From: Paratinospora sagittata
Lineage: Eukaryota > Streptophyta > Magnoliopsida > Ranunculales > Menispermaceae
Length of the DNA: 64,000 nt
Assembly: GCA_035771175.1 (NCBI GenBank)
Contig: CM069592.1
Coordinates: 42,870,495 to 42,934,494 of the forward strand
Direction: 5' to 3'
Below the pieces are notes generated by a model. It saw only the letters and a list, made by a program, of their open reading frames with translations. It was not told where the DNA came from and made no database searches. Shown piece after piece: positions 11,032 through 21,745 of this stretch; the stretch's first letter is position 1, and every line of letters starts with the position of its first letter. The position numbers and the translations under genes are program-made.

Positions 11032-11584
11032 CTAACTACAATACACAATAACAAATTTATATTGACCAAATCTCTCGCAAGCAAAGTTGTTTTTTGGTCG
11101 TCTACCATTACCTCCAACATAAGAATTGCGAGTAATGAGAATTAATCCATTCTTTTTTTCAACTTCACGGACCCATCCAACAAATTCTTCTTTAGTACTA
11201 AATGAAATGTTTGGCGTGAATTGCTCCGAGTAGTCTATAACGATCTCAGAACCAATTATATTGCCTTGGCTTGACCCTTCGTTCTACAATAATAATAAAA
11301 AAATAACAATTAGAAAAAAAAAAACTATTAAAACAATCAGAAGGACAAAAAAAACAATTTCATTTAATAAGACTAAAAAAATGGAAAAACAAGTGGTTTG
11401 GTCATATGTAACCGAACTTAACACATAGGTTCGGTCACACACAGACCGAACCTAAGACCGAACCTGTTTAATAGGTTCAGGCACGCAGAACCGATGACAA
11501 AGTTTTTCATTTAAAATCCAAAATACACACAAAAAAACTCACAAAAGATTGTTGAACTTCGTCTCAACTTGAATCATCCGCCAT
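11032..11584 (-). pseudogene. FAR1/MULE-like N-terminal two-exon fragment
   Basis: On the minus strand an ATG at 11584-11582 opens a 14-codon exon (11584-11543) with one internal TGA where tryptophan is likely. It ends at a good donor, GTGAGT. A TTGTAG acceptor at 11286-11284 starts a second exon (11283-11032) in the same phase. That exon reads IGSEIVIDYSEQF, FSTKEEFVGWVREVEKKNGL and RRPKNNFACERFGQY before a stop. FSTKEEFVGWVR...CERFGQY is the N-terminal DNA-binding region seen in FAR1-like proteins and related MULE transposases. The core is absent, and the fragment is followed at once by the 1.17-kb foldback. A solo LTR sits 79 bases upstream of the ATG. Confidence 0.7.
11390..11505. repeat. 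Cluster of GGTTCGGT/ACCGAACC words inside the FAR1-like intron
   Basis: At least five copies of the motif in both orientations lie within 110 bases, for example TAACCGAACTT, AGGTTCGGTCAC, AGACCGAACCTAA and ACCGAACCTGT. The same word family fills the 9.9-10.8 kb foldback and recurs at 48.65-48.88 kb, so it is a dispersed element-associated motif rather than chance. Confidence 0.7.
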
Positions 11585-11662
11585 TGTACTTTCAAATGTT
11601 GTGAAGATCGAAATTTTGTAATTTCTCAGAGTTTTCTACATACTTGAGAAAACTACTATAAA

Positions 11663-13514
11663 TGTGGCGACCCCGCAACCCGGACCACCAACCCCGCAGG
11701 GAATGGCGTGCGGAATGCCGGGGCGGGACGCCCGGCGTAGGCATCTCCGACCACTCCTCAACTCCCTGTGAGGTGGTTGAGACCCTACGAGCCTTATCTC
11801 AAACAACGACATAATATCAAAAGGTACTAAACAAAACTACCCACCGTATTAATCATCAAAGACAAGAGATAATCCATAAAAATGAACCACAAATAAAATT
11901 ATAATCCCTACAGTCCATTAAAATTGACATACACATAAAGTCCAAAATCGTGGTTACAAATAAAAACCGTCATATGCCCACATGGTCTATCTAACAAGTC
12001 CCAACTCACCCATACTACAATGTGGTAAGTGTTATAATTACATAATCCAAAATATAATACTTCATAATTTAAAACACAGTTCAATCAAAATGCCTCTCAA
12101 CTCACATCGAGGCCTTGGATTCTCTCGCAGGCAAGGCCCTCAAGATATAACTACTCATTTGCCCTTATTCGGGACAGAAGGACCTAAAAGAGGAAAATGA
12201 GGGTGAGCCAACGGTGCCCAGTGAATAGAATTCAAATATGCTATCAATACTCATCAATAAATATCATGTATGCATGTCAATGTGTAGCATGATTAAAAAC
12301 TCATAACATATAGATATCAAGCATTTATAATAAGTTCGATGCAAGTAAAAGCTTATCAATTTGGATCCACATTCCACATGCATTGGGTTACTAGTGCACG
12401 TCTATTTCACCGTACCGTTGACCCAATCATTTTCTTTCCTAAAACCCTCCTATGACAATGTTAAGCCCCCCTATTAGCCAGATAGATGGGCCCAACCAAA
12501 GTCATAAGGTTTTCTCAAATCAATGCATCATTCAAAACATTAGAACACATTCATGCTTTCAACATACAATATATATATAAGTGATATGATGACATAAAAG
12601 ATATAATCATAAATGAAGTCTACTCACAACCAAGCCTCGCGAGAGTATTTAACCACACACGACCACCAAACCGAATCAACCCAATCAAGATCCTGAAACA
12701 TACATCAATATCCTACCATACATCAATTTCTATGCTCAATCACATAGACATTACACATCAACCCTAAATCAGCCCACATATAAACCTCTGATCAAGATCT
12801 CTTAAAGGAAACCTCTGATCAAGATCTCCACCGACCAGAATGAATAACCATAAGCTACGAACTTGCTGACAAATTTTGAGCTCAATCTGACCATATATCC
12901 CAAAGATCCAGCTCTTTGATGAAAATGTCGCAGAGATCTTCCTTCTGTAACTCCCTCTTTCTTTCTCTTCTTCTTTCCTTTCTCTTCTTTTCTTTTGTTT
13001 TTTTTTCCTTTCTCTCCACTCACCTCTTTCTAGCACTTCCTTGATTCTCTCCTTGATTCCCTCCACTCATTCTAGCACTTCCTTGAAGAAGAGAAGTGGG
13101 CATGAGACACTTGTCCACTTTCATGCACCAACCTTCACATGTGTTGGTCTCATACTACCCATACCAACCACATGTACTTTAACCAATCTCATGCTTCCAT
13201 GTATTTTAAATGTCCAATCCATTTAATACACCAAATTTTCATTCTCATTTATCCTTTTATTCAATCAATCCTAACCCATATCAATTCATGGTTTAATGGG
13301 CCCATGCATAAATAATAACATATGCATTATACTTTAATTTAACATGACCCATATACAATTTATGATACACATATTTATATACATTATCAAGCATCAACTA
13401 TACAAACATTAAACAACCATCAAACAAACACCAAACATATCAAGGCAACGCATAGAGTTTGGGCAAAGTGCAATTGGGTTATGGGCTAGATGAAATAATT
13501 TTCGGGGCGTCACA
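11663..13514 (-). mobile_element. Solo LTR, 1852 bp, ATAAA target duplication
   Basis: The unit starts TGTGGCGACCCC and ends GGGGCGTCACA, and is flanked on both sides by ATAAA (11658-11662 and 13515-13519). TG...CA ends with a 5-bp duplication and no internal coding region identify a solo LTR left by LTR-LTR recombination. In the transcription sense it lies on the minus strand (TGTGACGCCCC...GGGTCGCCACA). A longer copy in the opposite orientation covers 56533-59398 in this window. Compared with it, this copy lacks about 1.06 kb internally. The family is probably Ty3/gypsy by the TGTGACGCCCC start, but no pol is attached to prove it. Confidence 0.88.
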
Positions 13515-13519
13515 ATAAA

Positions 13520-14505
13520 ACACATAAAAAATGGTTGTAAAAGCTTATAAAAAGTGTTTAGAGGAAGAAGAGTATGAAGATTGATATGAGCAATAGAGAA
13601 GAATGGTAATGAAACAATGGTTTAAGGTTTATAGGATGAAAATGAAGAGTTTAAGATTTAAGGGATGAAGAAGATAAACAATGTTGGGGCTGGTGGTGAA
13701 GTAAATTTAGTAAAGATGATTTAGGTGAAAATAATTAATTTATGGTAGTTTAGACAATTCATACAAGGGAGTTTTAGAAAAAATAATATTTTTTTAGGTA
13801 TAATAGGAAAATTAAATATTGTGGTATGTTTAATTGTTCCCATAATATAAATACATTTTAATAAAATAAATCGATTATTTTCTTAATAAAGTTGAGATTT
13901 GATATAACAGAAATAAAATTTAAATAAAAGGCTGAAGTAACAATAAAGTAGAAGCACCAAACAGGCAAACACTGCACTTACAACGCAAAAAGAGCACAAA
14001 AAGATGCCACGGCAATTTTTTTTTTTTTTTAAACGCACACCCAACACCCTCACACACACTGCCGATTCTACACATTGGAGAAGAATCGAACGCAAACGAT
14101 TCTACACACTAGGGGCAGGGTCATGGCTCGGGAGCTGATGCCACATTGGCATGCCACGGCAATTCAATTATGCGGATTCCCCAGGCGCTGAAATTTTGTT
14201 ATAGCTCCCCGAGTCGTTACCGTTGCTCGTCCAGTACAGAGACTTTCTGTTCAACTCCCACATTATATAATATATCACGTCTAACAGTGCTGGGCACCGA
14301 GTGACGAAAGCCACCGAAGTTTGTTAGACTAGGCTACCCAGATCGAAGTCGTCCCTCTTGAATCACGAGAAGAGTAGAGAGTGTTAGGTACCCTTTGGTA
14401 ACTCTATTCTAAAATTTTTTGATGCATTTCATTAATAAAAGGATTGAATCATTATCCAGAGCTGTACACTAAAATTGGAAAGTAATCTTTTTAGATTCAG
14501 TCTCC
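13520..14505. other. AT-rich spacer, no gene recognised
   Basis: Nothing codes convincingly. The word GCCACGGCAATT is repeated at about 14006 and 14155, and ACGATTCTACACA with GCCGATTCTACACA near 14060-14105, suggesting small duplications. A TATA-like TTATATAATATAT lies at 14262-14275. Confidence 0.35.
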
Positions 14506-14692
14506 CTTAATATGAGAGAAAATAGATCAGTGAAAGAGAGTACGACAGAGAAAAAGAGAGATCGAGAAGAGGGAGAGTTAGAGAAAAGGGGACCGAGAGG
14601 GAGAGAGTTCTGTATAGTGAGAGGGAAGAGAAGAAAATAGGAGGAAGATAAATAAGAAGAAGCTTCTTCTCAGATTTGAAATCGAGGTAAAC
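14506..14692 (+). promoter_or_regulatory. GA-rich tract with candidate noncoding first exon
   Basis: A 150-base purine-rich tract (GAGAGAAAAT...GAGAGGGAGAGAG...GAAGAAG) is followed by ATTTGAAATCGAG/GTAAACC, a good splice-donor context at 14692. A TATA-like box lies about 240 bases upstream. This is how many plant 5' leader exons look, but no coding exon follows convincingly in the 1.3 kb before the copia insertion at 15999. The assignment is speculative. Confidence 0.25.
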
Positions 14693-15024
14693 CTGTATAT
14701 TGATTTTCTTTTTCTAGCTTGCAATTTATTTATTTTTGGGTGGGAACTAGCAATTCAATTCAAGAGACTGAATTATGATCAACCTGAAAACAGTATAAAC
14801 CCTGGGGTTATAATGTGATTCCAAGCTTTAGGGGTATTGTAAATTTTCGATAGTCTTGCAATTTTTTGGTTGAAACTATTGTTTGTGAGGTAGAAGAGTT
14901 GTTGCTTCTTGAGTTTGGCTCAATTGAAAGGCATCAAGCTATTGGTTGTAGCTAGAAGTTAATTTTCCATAGACGAGTTCCTACTTCTCGAGTTGGGCTT
15001 AATTTGAAGGGTAGATAGAAGATA

Positions 15025-15174
15025 ATGAGTTGTGGAGCAACTTCAAATAGACCGTTTGATAAAATAACTAATAGAGAGCTCAAAACATTCCAAAGAGCTG
15101 AGTATAAGAGTAAATCATGCCTTAAGAATGATGCATACATCCTGTTTCAACAGAAGCCGCAAGGCATTAGTTAA
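15025..15174 (+). CDS. Small unknown ORF, 49 residues
   Basis: ATG at 15025 opens a 49-residue frame starting MSCGATSNRPFDKITNRELK and ending before TAA at 15172. It is rich in lysine, arginine and glutamine, with no signal peptide, membrane segment or known motif. It sits about 330 bases after the candidate leader exon of the previous entry, so it could be an exon of a small gene whose remainder was cut off by the copia insertion. It could equally be chance. I do not recognise it. Confidence 0.2.
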   Translation: MSCGATSNRPFDKITNRELKTFQRAEYKSKSCLKNDAYILFQQKPQGIS

Positions 15175-15993
15175 AGATGAAAAATTAGAAGTTTACAAAT
15201 GTAAGATTTCAACTTAAAAAATCTGCAACAATGATAAATTAGTTTTTGTACTGGGTTTAATTAAATGATTGGTGTTGTGATAGAAAGAACAATGATAATT
15301 TAATTGCATGCCATAATGTATTTTTCCATCTATTATTAATTAAACCTAGGCATGCTTGTTTGTTATTATAAGTGTAATAAGCATGCCACAAAGACCTTTT
15401 TGATTAAAGCAGACTACCCACTTGATTAAAAGGCACATAGTTTTACTAAGGATTAAATCACAATTGGCTCAATTGAGGGAACCAAGACCTCCAAATGGTT
15501 CATTCGAGGGAACCAAAAACTCCAATAGATCAAAACATGACCTTGTGAATAATTTTCTGCTCTTCCAAAAATACAAAGTTATATATAAAACTTAATTAAA
15601 ATGTGATCGTAACAGCTGAGTGAAAGGATGAGCTAGTACGTAATGCATAAGCTTGGGTGAAAATTTAATTTTAGAAGTGTATTTTCTACTTGACATTCTA
15701 TTTTAGTCATAGTAAAAACTCCAATTAATTTGTATTTCATGATTTATAGGACTAAGCCATTGTGGAGTGGACAAAAACTTGAAAGTGTAAAGAAGCAATT
15801 GGAACATTGAGATAGGTAACTTAATGGCTCATAATATTGTTTCTGAAAACTTGGAAAGCAAGGCCTTCTATTTGCATGCACTTCATTTATAAAGCTATTA
15901 CTGATGCAAGAAATTTATTTGAATGCGTATGCATAATTACTAATTTGTTTTAAATTCATAATTTTCTGTAATTCTTTATCACTTGAATTGGTG
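15175..15993. other. AT-rich spacer up to the copia insertion site
   Basis: No coding or structural feature recognised. Two copies of a CAATTGAGGGAACCAAGACCTCC-type phrase (about 15470 and 15502) form a short diverged tandem repeat. Confidence 0.35.
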
Positions 15994-15998
15994 GTTTC

Positions 15999-16287
15999 TG
16001 TTAGAATAATAAAAGACACAAAGATATAACGTGGTTCGGCTTTATGGCCTACATCCACGGGAGAAGGGAAACAATATTTATTCTTGTGTGATGTCTTAAT
16101 GGAGGGACTCCATATATATAGACATACAAGACTATGTACTTATAGCTACATTTACAATTTTAGTAACTGCTATATTCCTTAAAGGAAATAAATCCTTAAG
16201 GAAATAATTCTATACAGGAAACAAATATATACAGGAAATAAATTTGTATAGGAAACAAATCTCAACAATAGGAAACAAATCTCAACA
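15999..16287 (-). repeat. 3' LTR of the complete copia element (289 bp)
   Basis: Plus-strand ends are TGTTAGAATAAT and AAATCTCAACA. It holds two tandem copies of the 20-base unit ATAGGAAACAAATCTCAACA-type sequence at its right edge, where the partner LTR has three. A TATATATA box (16111-16120 on the plus strand) is the likely promoter core. Confidence 0.95.
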
Positions 16288-16300
16288 TTCCCCCTCAAGC
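16288..16300 (-). promoter_or_regulatory. Polypurine tract of the complete copia element
   Basis: Plus strand TTCCCCCTCAAGC, that is GCTTGAGGGGGAA in the element sense, abuts the 3' LTR. It is the plus-strand DNA priming site. Confidence 0.85.
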
Positions 16301-16314
16301 TGGTGAATAAAGGT

Positions 16315-19151
16315 TTACCATTCCCAGCTGGACACATTTGCTTGAAATGCAGTATGATTTAACCCTTTAGTGAGCATATCGGCGAGCTGATTATTGGTAG
16401 ACACATATGGAGTACAGATCAACCCACTATCAAGCTTCTCTTTAATAAAGTGTCTATCAATCTCTATATGCTTGGTTCGATCATGTTGAACTGGGTTATG
16501 GGCAATGCTAATTGTAGATTTATTGTCACAATAGAGTCTCATAGGGCCATCCTAGTGTATCTTCAAATCTGCCAAAATTATTTGCAACCATAATAGCTCA
16601 CAAACCCCTTGTGCCATTGCTCGGAATTCTGCTTCAGCACTAGATCTGGCCACTACATTCTGTTTTTTACTTCGCCATGTCACCAAATTCCCACCAAGAA
16701 ACGTACAATATCCAGTAGTTGATCTTCTGTCAACTACTGAACCAGCATAGTCTGAATCAGTATATGCTTCAAGAACCATTCCTGTGTGTCGTTTAAATAA
16801 GATACCCTGTCCTGGAGTCCCTTTAAGATACTGTAGAATGCGATTAGCCGCTTGCAAATGAATATCTTTAGGATTGTGCATAAACTGACTTATTACACTC
16901 ACTGCATATGCAATATCAGGTCTTGTGTGAGAGAGATAGATGAGTCTTCCTACTAGTCTTTGATATATCTCTTTATTAACAGTCAGCGCTTCTTCAGCTT
17001 CTCCAAACTTGTGATTAAGATCAATAGGAGTATTCATTGGTTTGCATGCTAGCTTCCCTATTTCTTTAAGAAGGTCTGTAATGTACTTCTGTTGAGAGAT
17101 AAAGATTCCTTGTTTAGAGTGTGCCACTTCAATCCCTGGGAAGTATTTCAATCTCCCTAATTCCTTGATCTCAAATTCCTCGGTCAAACACTGCTTCAAA
17201 TTTTGTCTCTCGTTCTCATTGTTTACTGTCATGATGATGTCATCAACATACACTAGTAGAGCTGTAACTCCCCCTGAAGTCGAGTGCTTAATAAACAGAG
17301 TGTGATCTCCTTGGCTTTGTTTATATCCCATACTTGTCATTACTTTGGCAAACCGACCAAATCATGCCCTCGGAGATTGCTTAAGTCCATACAGGGCCTT
17401 TTTTAATTTGCACACTTTATCTGTGGTGCCAAATCCTGGAGGCACTTCCATATAGATTTCTTCCTCTAAATCCCCATGTAAAAATGCGTTTTTTACATCA
17501 AATTGTTGCAGATCCCAGTCATAATTAGCTGCCAATGACAAAAGAAGTCTCACAGTATTCATTTTTGCAACTGGAGCAAATGTCTCTTGATAGTCCACAC
17601 CATATGTCTGAGTATATCCTTTGGCTACCAATCTTGCCTTGTAGCGCTCTAGGGACCCATCTGCTTTGTATTTTACTGTATAAACCCATTTGCATCCAAC
17701 AAGTTTCTTTTCTGGAGGCAAGTCTACCAACTCCCATGTTGTATTTTTCTCCAGGGCTTCCATTTCCACATTCATAGCTTGTTTCCAATTTGTATTAGAT
17801 AAAGCCTCGGATAATGACGTAGGAGTCTGGATATTATTCAGGCTGGTAAGGAAACTCTTATGGGTTTGTGAGAACTTCTCAAAGGATACAACATGAGATA
17901 ATGGATACAAGGGATGTTTAGTGCATTCCCTTGTTCCCTTTCTAATGGCAATGGGAAGGTCATTGTCAGGTTCAAAGGCTAAAAGATCATTGTTAGTTTC
18001 AGGAACTAATGAAATATGTAAGGAGGGTTCAGGGTTTGTTACCTCATTCTCAGGGATTGGTTCAGATTCTTGAGCTTGCATCGGTTCAGGAGCTGCGGCT
18101 TTATTCCTTGAGTACACTTGTTCAGTCATCTGATCCTTAGGTTCGTCATTGGGTACAGGGGGTGTGGTTTGTTGGAGAGTAAAGGGGTCAAAAAGGTCAA
18201 AAGGGTTATCAAGGGAGTTCTGATCCTTATCTTCCATGATGACATTCTCCCCCGGAAGAGAAGGAGCGGTAAAATAGGGCTCAGGTTCATAGAAAGTGAC
18301 ATCGGCTGAGACAAAGAATTTCTTTGATGGCGGATGATAGCATTTATATCCCTTTTGAGTGGAAGAATATCTGACAAAAACACACTTAAGAGCTCTAGGG
18401 TCCAACTTTCCCCTGTTGGGTTGGTGAACATGGACAAATGAAACACACCCGAATATTTTAGGTATAAGATTATTGGAGATTTTAAGCTTAGGATAAAATT
18501 GACATAGCTTTTCCATAGGACTTTTGAAATCAAGGGTCCGGGATGGTAGACGATTAATAAGATGTGTTGCAGTAAGGACAACTTCCCCCAATAGGACTTA
18601 GGCATATTATGCTGAAATAAAAAGGCTCGGATTGTATCAAGTAGGTGACCGTTTTTTCTTTCAGCAACTCCATTTTGTTGTGGAGTGTGAACACAGGATG
18701 ATTCATGAATGATCCCCTCGGTTTGGAAGTAATTGGTCAATGTTTGATTAAAATAGTCTCGAGCATTGTCGGATCGAAATCTCTTGATTTTAGCACCAAA
18801 CTGGGTGTGTATCAGGTTATGGAAGGTAGGGAGAATAAAGCTCACATCGGATTTTTGTTTTAATAAGAATATCCACGAGACTCTAGTATAATCATCAATG
18901 AAGGACACAAACCATCGCGCACCAGAAACATTAGCGATTGGAGAGGGACCCCAAATATCACTATGAATGAGATCAAAAGGATCTGAACTTCTGTCATTGC
19001 TAAGTGGAAAAGATATACGTTTGTGTTTCGCAAGTTCACACATTTCACAATGAAAATCTTCAACATTCAGAGATTTAAACAAAAAAGGAAACATGATTTT
19101 AAGAGATCGAAAAGAAGGATGGCCAAGGCGGCGATGATAGAGCCATAGCTT
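16315..19151 (-). pseudogene. copia pol: integrase, reverse transcriptase, RNase H (broken)
   Basis: Following the gag-protease frame after a TAA at 19154-19152 come YHRRLGHPSF and the integrase zinc finger (CEMCELAKHKR near 19030). The integrase core follows with HSDIWGP, FIDDYTR and the glutamate block PQQNGVAERKN. A frameshift near 18590-18600 moves to the frame carrying [39 protein letters not shown] and [13 protein letters not shown] for tryptophan (17364-17362) precedes the block with YVDDIIMT, and a TAG for tryptophan (16554-16552) precedes RNase H (YCDNKSTISIAHNP, ADMLTKGL). A last frameshift near 16330 garbles the C-terminus. Most enzyme motifs survive, so it was functional not long ago. 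Confidence 0.92.
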
Positions 19152-20648
19152 TTATTTATTAGAAAGTTTGTGCGCAGAGAGAAATGAAGTGGTACTCTTG
19201 ATAGGATGTACTGGTGTCTCAAGGTAATACAACCCGTCCTGTTCCTTAGCATGTCCAATCATCGTCCCCAAGTCCTGGTCCTGAAATGCACAATAAGTAG
19301 GGAAGAAGGTCACATTACAACTCAGATCATGGGTCAATTTTTTAATAGAGATAAGATTGGTAGATAGTTTAGGAACATGAAGAACATTTCTGAGTGTAAG
19401 GGTGGGGCTGATGTGAACATCACCTATACCAGCAACTGTGGTTAATGATCCATCAGCTGTGGCTATTTTCCGACTACTAGGACATGGGTTGTAGGTATGA
19501 AATATATTGGGAGAATTGGTCGTGTGATCAGTAGCACCAAAATCTCTAACCCAAGATTTAGCAAAAGATTTATCCGAGACGTTAAATCCAATAGAAATAG
19601 GAAAATTACCTGAATGGGCCAATGAACAGGTACCTGAGGGTTTGTCAAGAGTGCCAAGCAAAGATTTTAATATTTCAATATCATCTTGGCTGAATCCGTC
19701 TGTCACCGGGGAGGCTGCAATTGTTGGTTTAGTAGACAGATGTGCTTGGCCACTGGTTTTCTGCTGTCCTCCGTTGTAACCCCACTCTTTAGTGGAAGTT
19801 GAAGGCTTGCCATGAAGTTTCCAACACTTCTCCCTTGTATGTCTAGTCTTCTGACAATAAGTACACCTTAGATTGTCCCTATTGTCTCGATTTGGGACCT
19901 TTGATGATTCAGCGCGCGGAGTGTGTGTCCTCTGATCATTTCCCCGATTGGCGATCATAGCTGAGCCTTCCAACTTCTGAGGTATGAGCATAACATTTCT
20001 TCTGCTTTTTTCAGTCCGGATAGCAGAGATAGTCTCATTCAGAGTTAGTAAGTCTTTGCTGAGAGTTTGAACTCTTACTTGATCAAACTCTGCATTGAGT
20101 CCAGCCAAGAAGTCATAAACTCGATCCTTCTCAATATAGTTTTTTAAAATTACAGCATCTGCAGGGCATTTAGTCTCAATACACCTATAATGGTCAAGTT
20201 CTTGCCAGAGATGTTTCAAGACATTGGCATATTCAGTGACCGTCATGTTGCCTTGTTTTGTTGTTCCAACTTTCACTTTGATTTCATACACTTGGGCTGC
20301 ATCATGGGCCTTAGAGTATGTCTGATGAACGACATCCCAAATGTCTTTGGCAGTAGTTAAAAACATGCATGTATCGCTAATATTTGGCGCCATTGAATTC
20401 CATAGCCATGCCATTATATATGCATCTTCGTTATCCCACGCTTTAAACTTAGGATCTCCAGGTGTAGGTCCAGTGCCCAGAAGATGACTTAGTTTTCCTC
20501 TGCCCTTCAGAAAAGTACGTACCAGCTGAGACCACTTCAAATAATTTTTTCCATCAAGTCTGTAGGCGGCTTGAATGTTCGGTAGTTCTCCTTTCTCTAT
20601 TTTATCAACTGTTTCTTCTATCTGCACTGTTTCGGAAGTAACCGACAT
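19152..20648 (-). CDS. copia gag-protease, open frame of 498 codons
   Basis: ATG at 20648 opens the capsid part: YRLDGKNYLKWSQLVRTFL (about 29-47), MAWLWNSM, KDIWDVV..TYS and WQELDHY, all typical of the copia gag (UBN2-like) fold. A CCHC knuckle follows with C262, C265, H270 and C275. The protease motif is at 366-375, but the catalytic DSGA has become D369-F370-G371-A372, a Ser-to-Phe change expected to weaken or kill proteolysis. The frame ends at a TAA, after which integrase continues in the same frame, so this stop is a lesion rather than a programmed boundary. The product would build virus-like particles and bind element RNA in the cytoplasm. Confidence 0.9.
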   Translation of the reverse strand: MSVTSETVQIEETVDKIEKGELPNIQAAYRLDGKNYLKWSQLVRTFLKGRGKLSHLLGTGPTPGDPKFKAWDNEDAYIMAWLWNSMAPNISDTCMFLTTAKDIWDVVHQTYSKAHDAAQVYEIKVKVGTTKQGNMTVTEYANVLKHLWQELDHYRCIETKCPADAVILKNYIEKDRVYDFLAGLNAEFDQVRVQTLSKDLLTLNETISAIRTEKSRRNVMLIPQKLEGSAMIANRGNDQRTHTPRAESSKVPNRDNRDNLRCTYCQKTRHTREKCWKLHGKPSTSTKEWGYNGGQQKTSGQAHLSTKPTIAASPVTDGFSQDDIEILKSLLGTLDKPSGTCSLAHSGNFPISIGFNVSDKSFAKSWVRDFGATDHTTNSPNIFHTYNPCPSSRKIATADGSLTTVAGIGDVHISPTLTLRNVLHVPKLSTNLISIKKLTHDLSCNVTFFPTYCAFQDQDLGTMIGHAKEQDGLYYLETPVHPIKSTTSFLSAHKLSNK

Positions 20649-21420
20649 TTTTTTTTTTGTCGTTCTTCAGAGATGTGAAGAAGAAGAAGAAACAGTTGAA
20701 GACGAAGATAGATCGAATAGTGAACAGTAATCCGTAATCGCGATTGAAAGAAGAAGGAATAGTGAACAGCAATCGCGATTGATAGAAGAAGGAACAGTGA
20801 ACAGTGATTGCGATTGAAAGAAGAAGGAACAATGAACAGTGATGCGAGTGAACGGTGATCGCGATGCGATGCGTTTGCAGTTGCAAGCGAACCAGTTCGC
20901 GATGCGTGATGAAGAAGAGAGAAGAAGAGATGCAGAATGTTGATGGCTCGCACGAACCAGGAACCAGGAACAGTCGCACGAAGAAGAAAGAAGAAGAGAC
21001 TGACGAAGGTAAAAAAAACAAGAAGGTTGAGTTGCAGGGATTGAAAACAGTTGAGACGAAGGAAGATGATGAACAGTGAGACGAAAACAGTTGCAGACAT
21101 GATTAGCAGCAACAGTTGCAGACGAAAACAGTTGTAGATCGAAAAAGGAAGACGATGAACACTGAGACGATGAACAGTGCAGGCGCGATTTGCGTTGCAG
21201 ATGAAAACAGTTGTAGATCGACGAAAAGGAAGACGATGAACAGTGTCTAACACAGCGGCGGCAGCGGAGATGCAACGAGCAGCAGCAACGATGATGCAGA
21301 TGGACGATTCCGGCAGCGACGGCGATGAAGGCCACCCAAGAGGATTCCGGCGATGAAGGCCGACAATGATGATTCCGGCGATGAAGGCCGAAACAGATTT
21401 CCCAGTAATAAAAACTAGGG
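20649..21420 (-). other. copia leader region with tandem repeats
   Basis: The 770-base untranslated leader between primer site and gag holds repeated GAAGAAGGAACAGTGAACAGTG units with period near 38-42 bases at 20705-20850. GATGAACAGTG and ACGAAAACAGTTG words repeat at 21060-21250, and GATTCCGGCGATGAAGGCC units at 21300-21390. Long frames on this strand are serine-, arginine- and cysteine-rich by-products of the repeats; I see no gene. Confidence 0.6.
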
Positions 21421-21431
21421 CTCTGATACCA
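21421..21431 (-). promoter_or_regulatory. Primer-binding site (initiator tRNA-Met) of the copia element
   Basis: Plus strand CTCTGATACCA, that is TGGTATCAGAG in the element sense, directly abuts the 5' LTR. It is the standard initiator-methionine tRNA complement of plant LTR retrotransposons. Confidence 0.93.
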
Positions 21432-21740
21432 TGTTAGAATAATAAAAGACACAAAGATATAACGTGGTTCGGCTTTATGGCCTACATCCACGGGAGAAGG
21501 GAAAAGATATTTATTCTTGTGTGATGTCTTAATGGAGGGACTCCATATATATAGACATACAGGGCTATGTACTTATAGCTACATTTACAATTTTAGTAAC
21601 TGCTATATTCCTTAAAGGAAATAAATCCTTAAGGAAATAATTCTGTACAGGAAACAAATCTATACAGGAAATAAATTTGTATAGGAAACAAATCTCAACA
21701 ATAGGAAACAAATCTCAACAATAGGAAACAAATCTCAACA
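21432..21740 (-). repeat. 5' LTR of the complete copia element (309 bp)
   Basis: It has the same ends as the other LTR but one extra copy of the 20-base ATAGGAAACAAATCTCAACA unit (three in tandem at 21681-21740), explaining 309 against 289 bases. It drives transcription toward lower coordinates. Confidence 0.95.
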
Positions 21741-21745
21741 GTTTC

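Larger units (their letters stand above)
15999..21740 (-). mobile_element. Complete Ty1/copia retrotransposon, GTTTC target duplication
   Basis: The element is 5742 bp, bounded by LTRs at 15999-16287 and 21432-21740 and flanked by GTTTC on both sides (15994-15998, 21741-21745). It is oriented on the minus strand: primer-binding site next to the right LTR, then gag, protease, integrase, reverse transcriptase, RNase H, and a polypurine tract next to the left LTR. That order is diagnostic of copia. By eye the LTRs differ by about 6 substitutions in 289 bases plus one 20-base repeat unit, so insertion is fairly recent. Nevertheless pol carries at least three stops and two frameshifts, so it is non-autonomous. 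The insert landed in non-coding DNA. Confidence 0.95.

Noticed and set aside
14952..15140. 62-codon minus-strand frame
   Set aside because: Antisense shadow of an unknown plus-strand stretch; no motif.
20618..21491. Long serine-, cysteine- and arginine-rich minus-strand frames across the copia leader and LTR
   Set aside because: They come from tandem repeats in the untranslated leader, overlap the primer site and LTR, and show no domain.
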